A stretch of DNA of 64,000 nucleotides from Flavobacterium cucumis (GTDB taxonomy: Bacteria; Bacteroidota; Bacteroidia; Flavobacteriales; Flavobacteriaceae). The DNA lies in assembly GCF_900148835.1 (NCBI RefSeq), contig NZ_FRYK01000003.1, forward strand, positions 1-64,000, read 5' to 3'. Of the stretch, positions 26,900 through 34,817 are shown piece after piece. Within the stretch, counting starts at the first letter, position 1; every line of letters begins with the position of its first letter. The notes under the pieces are model-generated. The model worked only from the letters and a program-made list of their open reading frames with translations. It ran no database searches and had not been told where the DNA came from. The translations under genes and the position numbers were made by a program.

Positions 26900-28012
26900 A
26901 TGAAAAAGTTAATTTTAAGCGCAACATTATTGTTGTCGATTGCATCCTTTGCTCAAAAAGATGAGTTAAAGACCTTGAAGAAAATTTATAGTAAAACGAC
27001 TATCTCCGATAAAGATTTAGTGGAATACAAATCGGCTAGTGAGGCATTAGAAGCAGTAGCTACAGAAGAATCGGATAAAGTATATGCTAAATTGTACAAA
27101 GTTTCCTATCCGGTATTGGAACTTTTTTCAAAAGGTGAAAAACCTGCTGTTCAAGACCAACAAAAGGTATATACTGATAGTTTTATACCGCAGTATATTG
27201 CTACAGTTGATGAAACAATTGAATATGAGAGAAAGTCAGGAAAGAAAGTTCATACCGATAAATTGATAGAAGATAAAAATCGCTTTAGACAAGGTATTTC
27301 TTCATTTGCAATGACTTTAAATGGTAGTTCAAAATTTAAAGAGGCATCAGAAGTTTTTTATTCGCTTTATAAACTCGATCCAATTGGTGAAGGGAAATCG
27401 CTTCAAAATGCTGCCATTTTAGCAACTCAAGCACAAGATTACGTATTGGCTCAAAAGCTTTATGAAGAGTTTTATGAAAGTGATTATTTTAAAAATGGAA
27501 CGGTTTATTATGCAGTTAGTAAAGCAAGTGGAAAAGAAGAAGATCTAGGGTCAAAAGAATTGAGAACTAAGTATGTAGGTATGGGCTTGTACGAGAAACC
27601 GAGAGATGAAAAAGTAAGTTCTTCAAAACCAGAAATTCTAAAGATATTGTCTATTTTGTACGCACAAAATAACATTAATGATAAAGAAAAGTTTGATCGT
27701 GTAATTACGGAAGCTAGAGCACTTTTGCCAGACGATAAGGATTTACTAGAGACACAATTCAATTTGTATTTTAATCAAGGGTATGCTTTTGTTAAAGACG
27801 ATATGAAATTGGTTGATGAAATTAACAACTCAACGGCAGACAAAAAGAAATATGATGCTTTGATGTCGAAAAGAAAGGAACAGTTTACTAAAGGACTTCC
27901 GTTTTTTGAGAAGGCTTACAAATTGAAACCTTCAGATGAAAACACCAAAAATATTTTAAAGATTACTTATGAAATAGTAGGTCAACCAGAGAAAGCAAAA
28001 ACAATTCAATAA
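26900..28012 (+). CDS. exported TPR-repeat protein, unknown function
   Basis: A 370-aa protein with a cleavable signal ending ASFAQ. The body is helical with tetratricopeptide-like pairs, for example FKEASEVFYSLYKLDPIGEG (about 138), DYVLAQKLYEEFYESDYF and the C-terminal FTKGLPFFEKAYKLKPSDEN. TPR proteins act as scaffolds, and this one should be periplasmic. Its place directly behind gyrA may mean partial co-transcription past a modest terminator. No enzyme motif is visible. Confidence 0.75.
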   Translation: MKKLILSATLLLSIASFAQKDELKTLKKIYSKTTISDKDLVEYKSASEALEAVATEESDKVYAKLYKVSYPVLELFSKGEKPAVQDQQKVYTDSFIPQYIATVDETIEYERKSGKKVHTDKLIEDKNRFRQGISSFAMTLNGSSKFKEASEVFYSLYKLDPIGEGKSLQNAAILATQAQDYVLAQKLYEEFYESDYFKNGTVYYAVSKASGKEEDLGSKELRTKYVGMGLYEKPRDEKVSSSKPEILKILSILYAQNNINDKEKFDRVITEARALLPDDKDLLETQFNLYFNQGYAFVKDDMKLVDEINNSTADKKKYDALMSKRKEQFTKGLPFFEKAYKLKPSDENTKNILKITYEIVGQPEKAKTIQ

Positions 28013-28066
28013 AACGGTTAGTGTGTAATTTTAAGCCACTTTTTTAAAACCGTGTAAAAATAACAC

Positions 28067-28100
28067 AAGGGATAATTTTTAAAAATTATCCCTTTTTTTT
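28067..28100. terminator. bidirectional terminator between TPR and lipoprotein genes
   Basis: A perfect 28-base palindrome (arms AAGGGATAATTTTT) followed by T on the plus strand. It ends the TPR gene and the convergent lipoprotein gene. Confidence 0.75.
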
Positions 28101-28103
28101 ATT

Positions 28104-28862
28104 TTAAGTGGAGTAATCTTCCGTTTTTATTAAAAACCACTCGTTTTTAATTTTTTGGAAGGTATATTTCACCCAAATGCCGTTGTATTTTCCTCTGTAG
28201 TAAATGTTTCTGAAAGCGTTTCTTTTTTTGATGTTTGGTAATAGAACCAAACTTCCCATCTCCTGGTTTAAATTAAAATACTTCCATTGTTCTAAAGTTG
28301 TTTTTTCAGAAACAACCTCGTAGTCATTATCGAGCATTTTTCTGTTTAAAGGAAATACAATATGCTTTTTCTGAAAAACACTATCATTAGAAAATAAAAT
28401 TAAAAATGAAATAAATTCCTTGTCAGATAAATTCCTTTTATTGATTTTCTTTAGGTTTTTTAATGTCCATTCGTCTTCATTATGCTCAAATTCATACAGC
28501 CAATTTTCATTCCTATCAAAGTCAACTAGGGCGATATCTTGTTTGAGGGTTCCTTCTAGTTTTGTTTCAAAGAGGGATAGGGTATCAGTGTGTAAAAACG
28601 GAATAAAACCTTTTTCTGATTGAAAAAGTTCTTCAACAGAAATGGTCTTGTTGGTGCGCTCTTCTTGAAATGCTCTTTCTACGAGAAATTTTTCTAGGAA
28701 AGGAACAAATGTACTGCTATCAGAAGTTGCGGTTTTTGTTTCTTTTTTGATATTTAAAGTGGGGGCGAAATCATTTTGTTTTGTGGGTAAAAGTAGTGGC
28801 TTTTTATCATCAGACTTACACGATAGGAAGCTTAAAAAAAGGAGTAGGAGTAGTTGTTTCAT
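28104..28862 (-). CDS. lipoprotein, DUF4348-like
   Basis: A 252-aa lipoprotein with lipobox LSFLSC and lipidated Cys15, followed by KSDDKK, which fits a surface-export signal. Two related segments are visible: FVPFLEKFLVERAFQEERT (about 52) and FISFLILFSNDSVFQKKHI followed by VFPLN (about 150), the arrangement seen in DUF4348 proteins, where the fold resembles NTF2. The C-terminal WVKYTFQKIKNEWFLIKTED closes the second unit. No function is established. It stands alone, convergent with the TPR gene. Confidence 0.65.
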   Translation of the reverse strand: MKQLLLLLFLSFLSCKSDDKKPLLLPTKQNDFAPTLNIKKETKTATSDSSTFVPFLEKFLVERAFQEERTNKTISVEELFQSEKGFIPFLHTDTLSLFETKLEGTLKQDIALVDFDRNENWLYEFEHNEDEWTLKNLKKINKRNLSDKEFISFLILFSNDSVFQKKHIVFPLNRKMLDNDYEVVSEKTTLEQWKYFNLNQEMGSLVLLPNIKKRNAFRNIYYRGKYNGIWVKYTFQKIKNEWFLIKTEDYST

Positions 28863-29304
28863 TGATTTTGTAGTATTTTTTACTGTTTTTGTGTACCCAA
28901 GATTCCTTTTACTGTTTTTTATTTTTTTAAAACTCTTTTATTGTTAGTTTGGGTAGCACAAATGTCTTGAAATTTTTTTATTTCGAGTAATCATTTAGAC
29001 GATTTCATTATTCAACGTTGATTGAAAACGATATGTGTTTATTGTCTGTGCTTTTTTAAAGACATATGGTCATTAAGAGGACTGTACAGCTAAAAAAATG
29101 AATACTTTAAGCATAAAAAATAGCGATATGAGACATAATAATAAATGGACTATCCCTATTTGAGTTGGGCATCCAAACAATTCATTGAAATTAATTAACA
29201 GGCAGTAGTGAACTTAGGTTATTAATTTTTCTAAAGATTCAATATGTGTGATTGTTTTTTTGTTAAAACTGTTAAATACATGCAACGTTGCATTGCAAAA
29301 CAGC
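28863..29304. other. gene-free intergenic stretch upstream of the FUSC gene
   Basis: About 440 bases without a convincing reading frame. It contains a short duplicated string TTACTGTTTTT (28880 and 28909), a 10-bp palindrome TCAACGTTGA (29012-29021) and a 14-bp palindrome ATGCAACGTTGCAT (29280-29293). Nothing like a tRNA or a known riboswitch was recognised. Confidence 0.5.
29280..29293. promoter_or_regulatory. 14-bp palindrome upstream of the FUSC promoter
   Basis: The palindrome ATGCAACGTTGCAT lies 11 bases upstream of a -7-like box TAACTTTA (29305-29312), in the -33 area. It is a candidate operator. Confidence 0.4.
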
Positions 29305-29332
29305 TAACTTTACTTTTTTGAAAATTTTTAGA

Positions 29333-30424
29333 ATGCGTAATTTTAAATTGTTGCTAATCTCAGTTATTAAGGGCATAAATTCTTTTTTTGAACTTAAGGA
29401 AAGTAAGCGCTCACGACATATTCCATTTTTAGCATCACTTTGTGTTGGAATTCCTCTTTTTTTGGGATTCTATTTTGAAAATTTAGAAAAAGGCTTATTG
29501 GTAAGTTTAGGAGGTTTGGTTATTTTATATTATCAGCCTAATCTTTCCTTTGGGAGTCGAATGCTAACCCTGTTAGTTTGTTCTTTAGGATTTGTATTTT
29601 CACTTGGAATTGGGCTTAGTTTTAGTTTTAACCCATACGTTTCAGCAGTTGTTCTTGGTTTTTTCGCAATGGGTATTCATTTGGTTACTACCTATTTTAA
29701 AATTAAACCGCCTGGTAATTTTTTCTTTATCATGATAGCTTCTATGGCAAGTTGTCAGCGTTATAATTTAGAGATCATTCCTGAAAAAATTGGGTTTTTA
29801 TTTTTGGGAACAATGTTGGCTTGTTTTTTAGCCTTTGGTCACGGATGGCTTACGATTAAAAAAGGACAAACACCAGAAATCTTTGGCATTCAAATTAAGA
29901 AAGGAAAATTTGTTTCATTAATTGACTCGATTGTTATCGGAATCTTTATTGCTATTTCGTTACTTATAGGGCATTTGCTTGAAATGCAAAACCCATATTG
30001 GATTCCTATTTCTTGCCTTGCAATTTTACAAGGAATTTCAAAACAACACGTTTGGGAGCGTATGCTTCATCGTATCGTTGGGACTTTTATAGGAATTGGA
30101 CTTTGCTGGTTGCTATTATTATTTTGTAATACGCCATTAAGTGTTTGTATTACAATTTTTGTGTTGCAATACTTAGTAGAAGTGTTAATCGTTAAAAATT
30201 ATGCATTGGCGATTATTTTTATAACACCCATGACCATTTTATTAGCCGAAATAGGAAGTTCGTTTACTGCGAATACCGAAATCATTGTATCTGCACGCTT
30301 TTTAGATATCACTATTGGAAGTATTTTAGGAGCTCTTGGCGGATGGTTTATTTACAATCAACGATTCAAATACAAAGCCACGCAGCAATTACGAAAGACT
30401 AGCGTAATGATGCGAAAAAAATGA
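29333..30424 (+). CDS. FUSC family inner-membrane protein
   Basis: A 363-aa integral membrane protein with two clusters of membrane helices (about 35-170 and 205-345) and the FUSC fingerprint in NPYWIPISCLAIL. FUSC proteins resemble the AaeB/YccS group of aromatic acid or fusaric acid exporters. It lacks the long cytoplasmic domain between the halves, so it is a compact form. The cargo is unknown. Start is the ATG at 29333 (MRNFKLLL), because a -7-like box TAACTTTA (29305-29312) lies within the longer reading frame. Convergent with the AHSA1 gene. Confidence 0.82.
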   Translation: MRNFKLLLISVIKGINSFFELKESKRSRHIPFLASLCVGIPLFLGFYFENLEKGLLVSLGGLVILYYQPNLSFGSRMLTLLVCSLGFVFSLGIGLSFSFNPYVSAVVLGFFAMGIHLVTTYFKIKPPGNFFFIMIASMASCQRYNLEIIPEKIGFLFLGTMLACFLAFGHGWLTIKKGQTPEIFGIQIKKGKFVSLIDSIVIGIFIAISLLIGHLLEMQNPYWIPISCLAILQGISKQHVWERMLHRIVGTFIGIGLCWLLLLFCNTPLSVCITIFVLQYLVEVLIVKNYALAIIFITPMTILLAEIGSSFTANTEIIVSARFLDITIGSILGALGGWFIYNQRFKYKATQQLRKTSVMMRKK

Positions 30425-30446
30425 TTTACTCGTAACTATTTAAAAA

Positions 30447-30896
30447 TCAATTATCTGGAATATTAGGTTCTACTAATTTCTTTAGTTTTTCTAAGGATTC
30501 TTGCCAACCCAAGTAACACATCTCAGTAGGAATCATAGCTGGAATGTTTTCCTGAAGTATTTTGATTTCTGTACCACACGAAACTGCTTTTAACCAAACC
30601 GAAGTTGTCATTTCGCCTGGTAAGTTGGGGTCATCAAAAGTATCAGTGTATTTTAAAAATTCGTTGGGTTTGATATCTAAATATTTCCCACCAAAAGAAT
30701 GTCCGTTACCGGTTGTAAAATTGATAAACGACATTTTAAAACTACCTCCAATTTTTACCTCCATACTGTGAACTTCACACAAAAAACCATACGGTGGAAT
30801 CCACGAAGCCATTGCATTTTTATCTGTAAATGCGCGATACACCTTTTCAGGTGAAGCCGTTACTATGCGATGTAACGATACAAAATTGTCTGCCAT
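30447..30896 (-). CDS. SRPBCC (AHSA1-like) protein
   Basis: A 149-aa START-like protein of the AHSA1 group, from the opening HRIVTASPEKVYRAFTDKNA, the AMASWIPPYGF segment and the C-terminal CYLGWQESLEKLKKLVEP helix. The fold has a hydrophobic cavity for small ligands. Bacterial members are often encoded next to ArsR or HxlR regulators and may sense or modify small molecules. A HxlR regulator is the next gene upstream on the same strand (about 95 bases), so the two may be co-transcribed. Confidence 0.82.
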   Translation of the reverse strand: MADNFVSLHRIVTASPEKVYRAFTDKNAMASWIPPYGFLCEVHSMEVKIGGSFKMSFINFTTGNGHSFGGKYLDIKPNEFLKYTDTFDDPNLPGEMTTSVWLKAVSCGTEIKILQENIPAMIPTEMCYLGWQESLEKLKKLVEPNIPDN

Positions 30897-30991
30897 ATTT
30901 TTTTATTACTAATTTACGAAAAAAAGGATTGGATTTTGTTTTTTTAAGAGAAAGCAGGGTGTAAAACCCGACTTAGAGGTTCGTGCTTTAT

Positions 30992-31324
30992 TTAAACTAA
31001 GTTCTCTAAACCAAATTCAGCCAGTTGGTCTACTATTGGCAAAGTTTTCAAGCCTAACTCGGTTAATTGATATTCTACTTTTGGAGGAATTTGAGGATAG
31101 ACTTTTTTGCTAACCAATTTGTTTTCAACAAGCATATTCAACTCTTGTATCAACATTTTTTCACTGATACCTGTAACAGATCTTTTCAATTCGCCATATC
31201 GAACTGTATTTTTGTTGATTTGGAACAATATCATTAACGTCCATTTGCCACTTAAGAGTGCTAAAGAAGCTCTAACTGGACATCTTTCATCATAAGCGGG
31301 ATGTGTTTTTAATTTTTTTTCCAT
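30992..31324 (-). CDS. HxlR family transcriptional regulator
   Basis: A 110-aa winged-helix regulator with the family core LLSGKWTLMILFQINK and YGELKRSVTGISEKMLIQEL. Cys15 in the N-terminal ERCPVR is the conserved redox-sensing Cys of HxlR proteins such as YodB and HypR, which detect quinones, aldehydes or disulfide stress. It is divergent from an isochorismatase-type hydrolase, with two inverted repeats and both promoters in the 113-base gap. It probably represses itself and the hydrolase-NTF2 pair. Confidence 0.88.
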   Translation of the reverse strand: MEKKLKTHPAYDERCPVRASLALLSGKWTLMILFQINKNTVRYGELKRSVTGISEKMLIQELNMLVENKLVSKKVYPQIPPKVEYQLTELGLKTLPIVDQLAEFGLENLV

Positions 31325-31353
31325 TGATAATCAATAATTCTAACTTTTTAGTG

Positions 31354-31378
31354 AGTACCTAACTAATTTGTAGGTACT
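31354..31378. promoter_or_regulatory. candidate HxlR operator
   Basis: Inverted repeat AGTACCTA (31354-31361) and TAGGTACT (31371-31378) with a 9-base spacer. The form GTAC-N-GTAC is typical of HxlR binding sites. It lies in the leader of the regulator gene. Confidence 0.6.
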
Positions 31379-31413
31379 TGTGCAAAGGTAAGTAACTTTC
31401 TATCTTTGCACAA
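31378..31413. promoter_or_regulatory. back-to-back promoters within a 10-bp inverted repeat
   Basis: Arms TTGTGCAAAG (31378-31387) and CTTTGCACAA (31404-31413) each contain part of a -7 box. The minus-strand TACCTTTG (31383-31390) serves the regulator, and the plus-strand TATCTTTG (31401-31408) serves the hydrolase. Both match TAnnTTTG perfectly. Confidence 0.65.
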
Positions 31414-31437
31414 ATAACATTAATAAAAAATAAAATT

Positions 31438-31983
31438 ATGAGCAAAGCATTAATTATAATAGACATTCAAAATGACTATTTCGAAAATGGAGCAATGGAA
31501 TTAGTAGGTTCTTTGCCAGCAAGTGAAAATGCCAAACTAGTTTTGTCAAAATTCAGAAATGAAAATTTACCAATTGTTCACATACAACATCTTGCAGTAG
31601 CTCCGGGTTCAGTGTTTTTTTTACCAGAAACCAAAGGTCAAGAAATTCACGAAAATGTAAAACCAGAAGACGGAGAAAAAGTAATCACAAAATATTACCC
31701 AAACAGTTTTAGAGATACGGATCTTTTAGATTACTTAAAATCTAAAAGTATTACAGAACTTGTAGTTGTAGGGATGATGACGCATATGTGTGTTGATGCT
31801 ACAGTGAGAGCAGCTAAAGACTTTGAATTTGAATGTACCGTAATTGGAGACGCTTGTGCTTCAAGAAATTTAGAAATTAACGGTAAAACCGTAAAAGCAG
31901 AAGATGCTCACAATGCGTTTTTAAGTGCGTTAGCTTTCTTTTATGCCGATGTTAAAAACACTCAGGATTTCCTTAATAGTTAA
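31438..31983 (+). CDS. isochorismatase family cysteine hydrolase
   Basis: A 181-aa cysteine hydrolase. The catalytic triad is complete: Asp9 in IIDIQNDY, Lys85 in ITKYYPNSF and Cys118 in MTHMCVDATVRAA. The family includes nicotinamidases, isochorismatases and various amidases. The metal-binding site of nicotinamidase is not evident, so a specific substrate cannot be assigned. First gene of a two-gene transcript under the divergent HxlR regulator, with the NTF2-like gene 14 bases downstream. Confidence 0.85.
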   Translation: MSKALIIIDIQNDYFENGAMELVGSLPASENAKLVLSKFRNENLPIVHIQHLAVAPGSVFFLPETKGQEIHENVKPEDGEKVITKYYPNSFRDTDLLDYLKSKSITELVVVGMMTHMCVDATVRAAKDFEFECTVIGDACASRNLEINGKTVKAEDAHNAFLSALAFFYADVKNTQDFLNS

Positions 31984-31997
31984 TTGAAATTAAAAAC

Positions 31998-32384
31998 ATG
32001 AAAGCAAAAGAAGTAGTAGCGGCGTATTCAATAGCCCTTTCGAAAGGTGATATTCCAACAGCATTTTCTTATTTTAGTCCAAATGCAAAATGGCACCAAC
32101 CGGGTAATCACCAATATGCAGGCACAAAAAATGGATTAGAAGCCATTGGTAAAATGTTAGGTGATATGATGACAGCAACCCAAGGTTCATTAGTTGTTAA
32201 ACCAGCAGGAGCCATGATGGTTAATGCAAATTTAGTTTCATTTCCCGTACATTTTAGTGGTAAGATTGGAGAAAAAACGATAGCTATGAACGGAATTGAC
32301 TTGTTTGAAGTTGTAGATGGCAAAATTGTCCAAGTTTGGTTATTTTCAGAAGATCAAGATGCCGAAGACATATTCTGGGGTTAA
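31998..32384 (+). CDS. NTF2-like (SnoaL family) protein
   Basis: A 128-aa single-domain protein of the NTF2/SnoaL fold: KEVVAAYSIALSKGDIPTAF, then FSPNAKWHQPGNHQYAGTKN and a closing LFEVVDGKIVQVWLFSEDQD. These small cone-shaped proteins bind or isomerise small hydrophobic compounds, and many have no known activity. It is 14 bases behind the hydrolase gene, so the two likely act on, or protect from, the same compound sensed by HxlR. Confidence 0.82.
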   Translation: MKAKEVVAAYSIALSKGDIPTAFSYFSPNAKWHQPGNHQYAGTKNGLEAIGKMLGDMMTATQGSLVVKPAGAMMVNANLVSFPVHFSGKIGEKTIAMNGIDLFEVVDGKIVQVWLFSEDQDAEDIFWG

Positions 32385-32398
32385 TTTGGTTAAATAAA

Positions 32399-32436
32399 AG
32401 CGACGCATTAATTTTAATGTGTCGCTTATTGATTTT
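32399..32436 (+). terminator. terminator of the hydrolase-NTF2 transcript
   Basis: A stem of about 12 bp (AGCGACGCATTA with TAATGTGTCGCT, one G-U pair) followed by an imperfect T tract. Confidence 0.55.
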
Positions 32437-32493
32437 TGTACTATCTGAAGTAAAAATATTGGGTTTTGTTTTTAGTGAGTCATGCTTTGTGGG

Positions 32494-32540
32494 CACGGAA
32501 TGCAATTCCGCGCTATCGGGAATTTAATTTTACGCTATCG
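32494..32540. repeat. REP-like GC-rich hairpin with direct repeat
   Basis: A 6-bp hairpin CGGAAT-GCA-ATTCCG (32496-32510) is followed by CGCTATCG (32511-32518), which recurs at 32533-32540. It is much richer in G+C than its surroundings. It sits just behind the end of the STAS-HATPase gene, between convergent transcripts. Confidence 0.45.
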
Positions 32541-32544
32541 CGTT

Positions 32545-33822
32545 TTATTCATCTTCATCATTAGATTGTGTTAGTCTTTGAGAAATAGCTTTATCGAGTA
32601 AATTTCTGATTAACGGCTCCATATTAATATTTCTAATAATTGATGAAAACGAAATTGCTCCTAATTTAATAAATAACTTACCAACCATTTCATCAGCAAA
32701 ACTACTTGAAATTACCGGTACACCTTCCCAATCAATTACTAAAGGATAGTTAGGTTTTGCTTTAATTAGATTGTTGATTTTGGTATTAATTTGTTTTCCT
32801 GAACGTCTAGTTCCAAATCCAGTAGTTTCTTTTTTCATTGATAGAATTAAACAGTCTTGATCTTCCATTTCATAATGATAATCAATTACATTGCCTGGCT
32901 CATAATTCTCATCCATACCAAAGTTCAATGCTTTTGATATGGAAAAATCATTTGTAACGTTAATTTGTCCACATACTAATGTTCCCTGATAGTATTGAAA
33001 ATCTCTTCTATCATTTCTGGTTGTTTCATTAGATGTACTTATAACTCTTGCTTTACCACTTGTTATTTCTAACGAACCACCAGTTAGTGTTGTAACTCTT
33101 AAAGATCCAGCCAAACCATTACCTTGGCCGTATTTAGGATTCCGCGTAACACCAGCTTTCATCGCTTCTCCTATAGCTTGAGTATCTGTTCTCAATGATG
33201 GAAACCCTTCTTTAAGTGATTCTAGTATTCCTCTACCAGAATCAGCAACAGCAAAAGCTATAACACCGTTTGTCGGATATGTACTAGCTTGAACAAAGCC
33301 CCCATTTTTACTTTTAGAATGATTTAGTACATTATCGGTTATTTCATTTACTGACCATTCTAAACCTGAAATTATATCTTTTGGTAACTCCATACTTCTC
33401 AAGACTACATCCATGAAATCATTAACTATTTGAAATTGCTCTTTTTCATCTTTAAAATTTCTTGTAACAAGATGTCTGTCATGCATAGCCTCTGATTTTT
33501 CAAATTGACTAGGAGCTAAATAATGTGCCCAATTAACACTTCTAAAAAGTCTTCTTACATTTTCATTATGAGGTAGTTTTACATAAACATTATAACCTTC
33601 ATCTCTAATTTCTGTAATTGATGAAATTATAGGTAAGACACCATTAGGATATGCTTGCATCACTTTAGAAAAATCTAATGTTAAGTCTTGATTTGATGAT
33701 TCTTTAAACATATTAATTGCTGAACAAACATCTTTAACATTAAATGAATTTAGTTTACCAGTAAATTCAATTGTAGAATCTTTTTTTCTAAACCAAGTAT
33801 TTCTATTAAATTTTTGTTTCAT
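32545..33822 (-). CDS. STAS - HATPase - DUF4325 fusion regulator
   Basis: A 425-aa soluble protein of three parts. Residues about 15-110 are STAS-like (LTLDFSKV...YVKLPHNENVRRLFRSV). Residues 120-270 are a GHKL ATPase with N box EWSVNEITDNVLNHS (Glu160, Asn164), G1 VADSGRGI (194-198) and G2 GQGNGLAG. Residues about 330-410 resemble DUF4325, another STAS-like unit (LVIDWEGVPVISSSFADEM). The combination recalls anti-sigma kinases joined to their antagonists, as in partner-switching. No sigma factor, phosphatase or other partner is near. Codon use looks very A+T-rich. Target unknown. Confidence 0.75.
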   Translation of the reverse strand: MKQKFNRNTWFRKKDSTIEFTGKLNSFNVKDVCSAINMFKESSNQDLTLDFSKVMQAYPNGVLPIISSITEIRDEGYNVYVKLPHNENVRRLFRSVNWAHYLAPSQFEKSEAMHDRHLVTRNFKDEKEQFQIVNDFMDVVLRSMELPKDIISGLEWSVNEITDNVLNHSKSKNGGFVQASTYPTNGVIAFAVADSGRGILESLKEGFPSLRTDTQAIGEAMKAGVTRNPKYGQGNGLAGSLRVTTLTGGSLEITSGKARVISTSNETTRNDRRDFQYYQGTLVCGQINVTNDFSISKALNFGMDENYEPGNVIDYHYEMEDQDCLILSMKKETTGFGTRRSGKQINTKINNLIKAKPNYPLVIDWEGVPVISSSFADEMVGKLFIKLGAISFSSIIRNINMEPLIRNLLDKAISQRLTQSNDEDE

Positions 33823-33939
33823 AATTATATTTATATTTATATAACATGTTAAACATATTTAATTGCAATATAATAAAATTATTACAATTCTTAATTTGTG
33901 ATAATTTTCAGTTTTATTTTAAATTTAAGATGAATAAAA

Positions 33940-33967
33940 AAATCCTCACAATTTCTTGCGAGGATTT
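33940..33967 (-). terminator. terminator of the YebC gene
   Basis: Minus-strand stem AAATCCTC / GAGGATTT, then TTTTT. It lies 22 bases behind the YebC stop. Confidence 0.75.
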
Positions 33968-33989
33968 CGTATATAAGATAGAAAAAGGA

Positions 33990-34709
33990 TTACTCAGCGC
34001 TTTCTTGCATTGTATGATATACGTTCATTACGTCATCGTCTTCTTCAATTTTTTCTAATAGTTTTTCAACATCCGCTACTTGGTCGGGTGTTAATTCTTT
34101 TGTTATTTGCGGTATTCTTTCAAATCCAGAAGATAAGATTTCAATACCTCTTGATTCTAATTCTTTTTGGATAGCACCAAAACTTTCAAAAGGAGCGTAC
34201 ATTAAAATACCGTCTTCGTCAGCAAAGATTTCTTCTACACCAAAATCAATCATTTCTAATTCTAATTCTTCCACATCTTGTCCTTCAGCTGGAATTCTAA
34301 AATTACAAGTATGATCAAACATAAATTCAACCGAACCTTGTGTTCCAAACGTTCCGTTGCATTTGTTGAAGTAACTTCTAATGTTAGCAACCGTTCTGTT
34401 ATTGTTATCCGTAGCCGTTTCAATTAAAATCGCAATTCCGTGAGGTGCATACCCTTCAAACAACACTTCTTTAAAGTTAGCCGTGTCTTTATCCGATGCT
34501 TTTTTAATAGCGCGTTCTACGTTATCTTTAGGCATATTCGCTGCCTTCGCATTCTGAATCACCGCTCTTAAACGGGAGTTGGTTTCAGGATTTGGTCCGC
34601 CTTCTTTAACGGCCATTACAATATCTTTTCCTATACGAGTAAACGTTTTTGCCATTGCTGACCAACGTTTCATTTTACGGGCTTTTCTAAATTCAAACGC
34701 TCTTCCCAT
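33990..34709 (-). CDS. YebC/PmpR family regulatory protein
   Basis: A 239-aa YebC protein, of normal length. Start block MGRAFEFRKARKMKRWSAMA, the domain I core IGKDIVMAVKEGGPNPETN and MPKDNVERAIKKA, and the domain II/III segments follow. Originally described as a DNA-binding regulator (PmpR), YebC is now also linked to relief of ribosome stalling at proline runs. Its neighbours are not related. The Asp/Glu-rich C-terminus (EKIEEDDDVMNVY) is usual for the family. Confidence 0.93.
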   Translation of the reverse strand: MGRAFEFRKARKMKRWSAMAKTFTRIGKDIVMAVKEGGPNPETNSRLRAVIQNAKAANMPKDNVERAIKKASDKDTANFKEVLFEGYAPHGIAILIETATDNNNRTVANIRSYFNKCNGTFGTQGSVEFMFDHTCNFRIPAEGQDVEELELEMIDFGVEEIFADEDGILMYAPFESFGAIQKELESRGIEILSSGFERIPQITKELTPDQVADVEKLLEKIEEDDDVMNVYHTMQESAE

Positions 34710-34726
34710 TTCTTTTTTGGTTTAAA

Positions 34727-34747
34727 GTTTCAAGTTTCAGGTTGCAA
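34727..34747. repeat. short degenerate heptamer repeat
   Basis: Three units GTTTCAA, GTTTCAG, GTTGCAA in tandem, then looser TTCAAG-like strings to about 34795. It resembles a decayed form of the AAAAAGT array at 13201. Confidence 0.4.
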
Positions 34748-34817
34748 AAATAATAATTTCAAGTTCAAATTCAAGGTCAATTTCAATTTTCAAATTTGTA
34801 CTTGTTCTTGCCCTTGA

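Noticed and set aside
33846..34058. Plus-strand 70-codon reading frame upstream of and overlapping the YebC 3' end
   Set aside because: It runs antisense into yebC through its terminator, with low-complexity hydrophobic sequence and no clear start.
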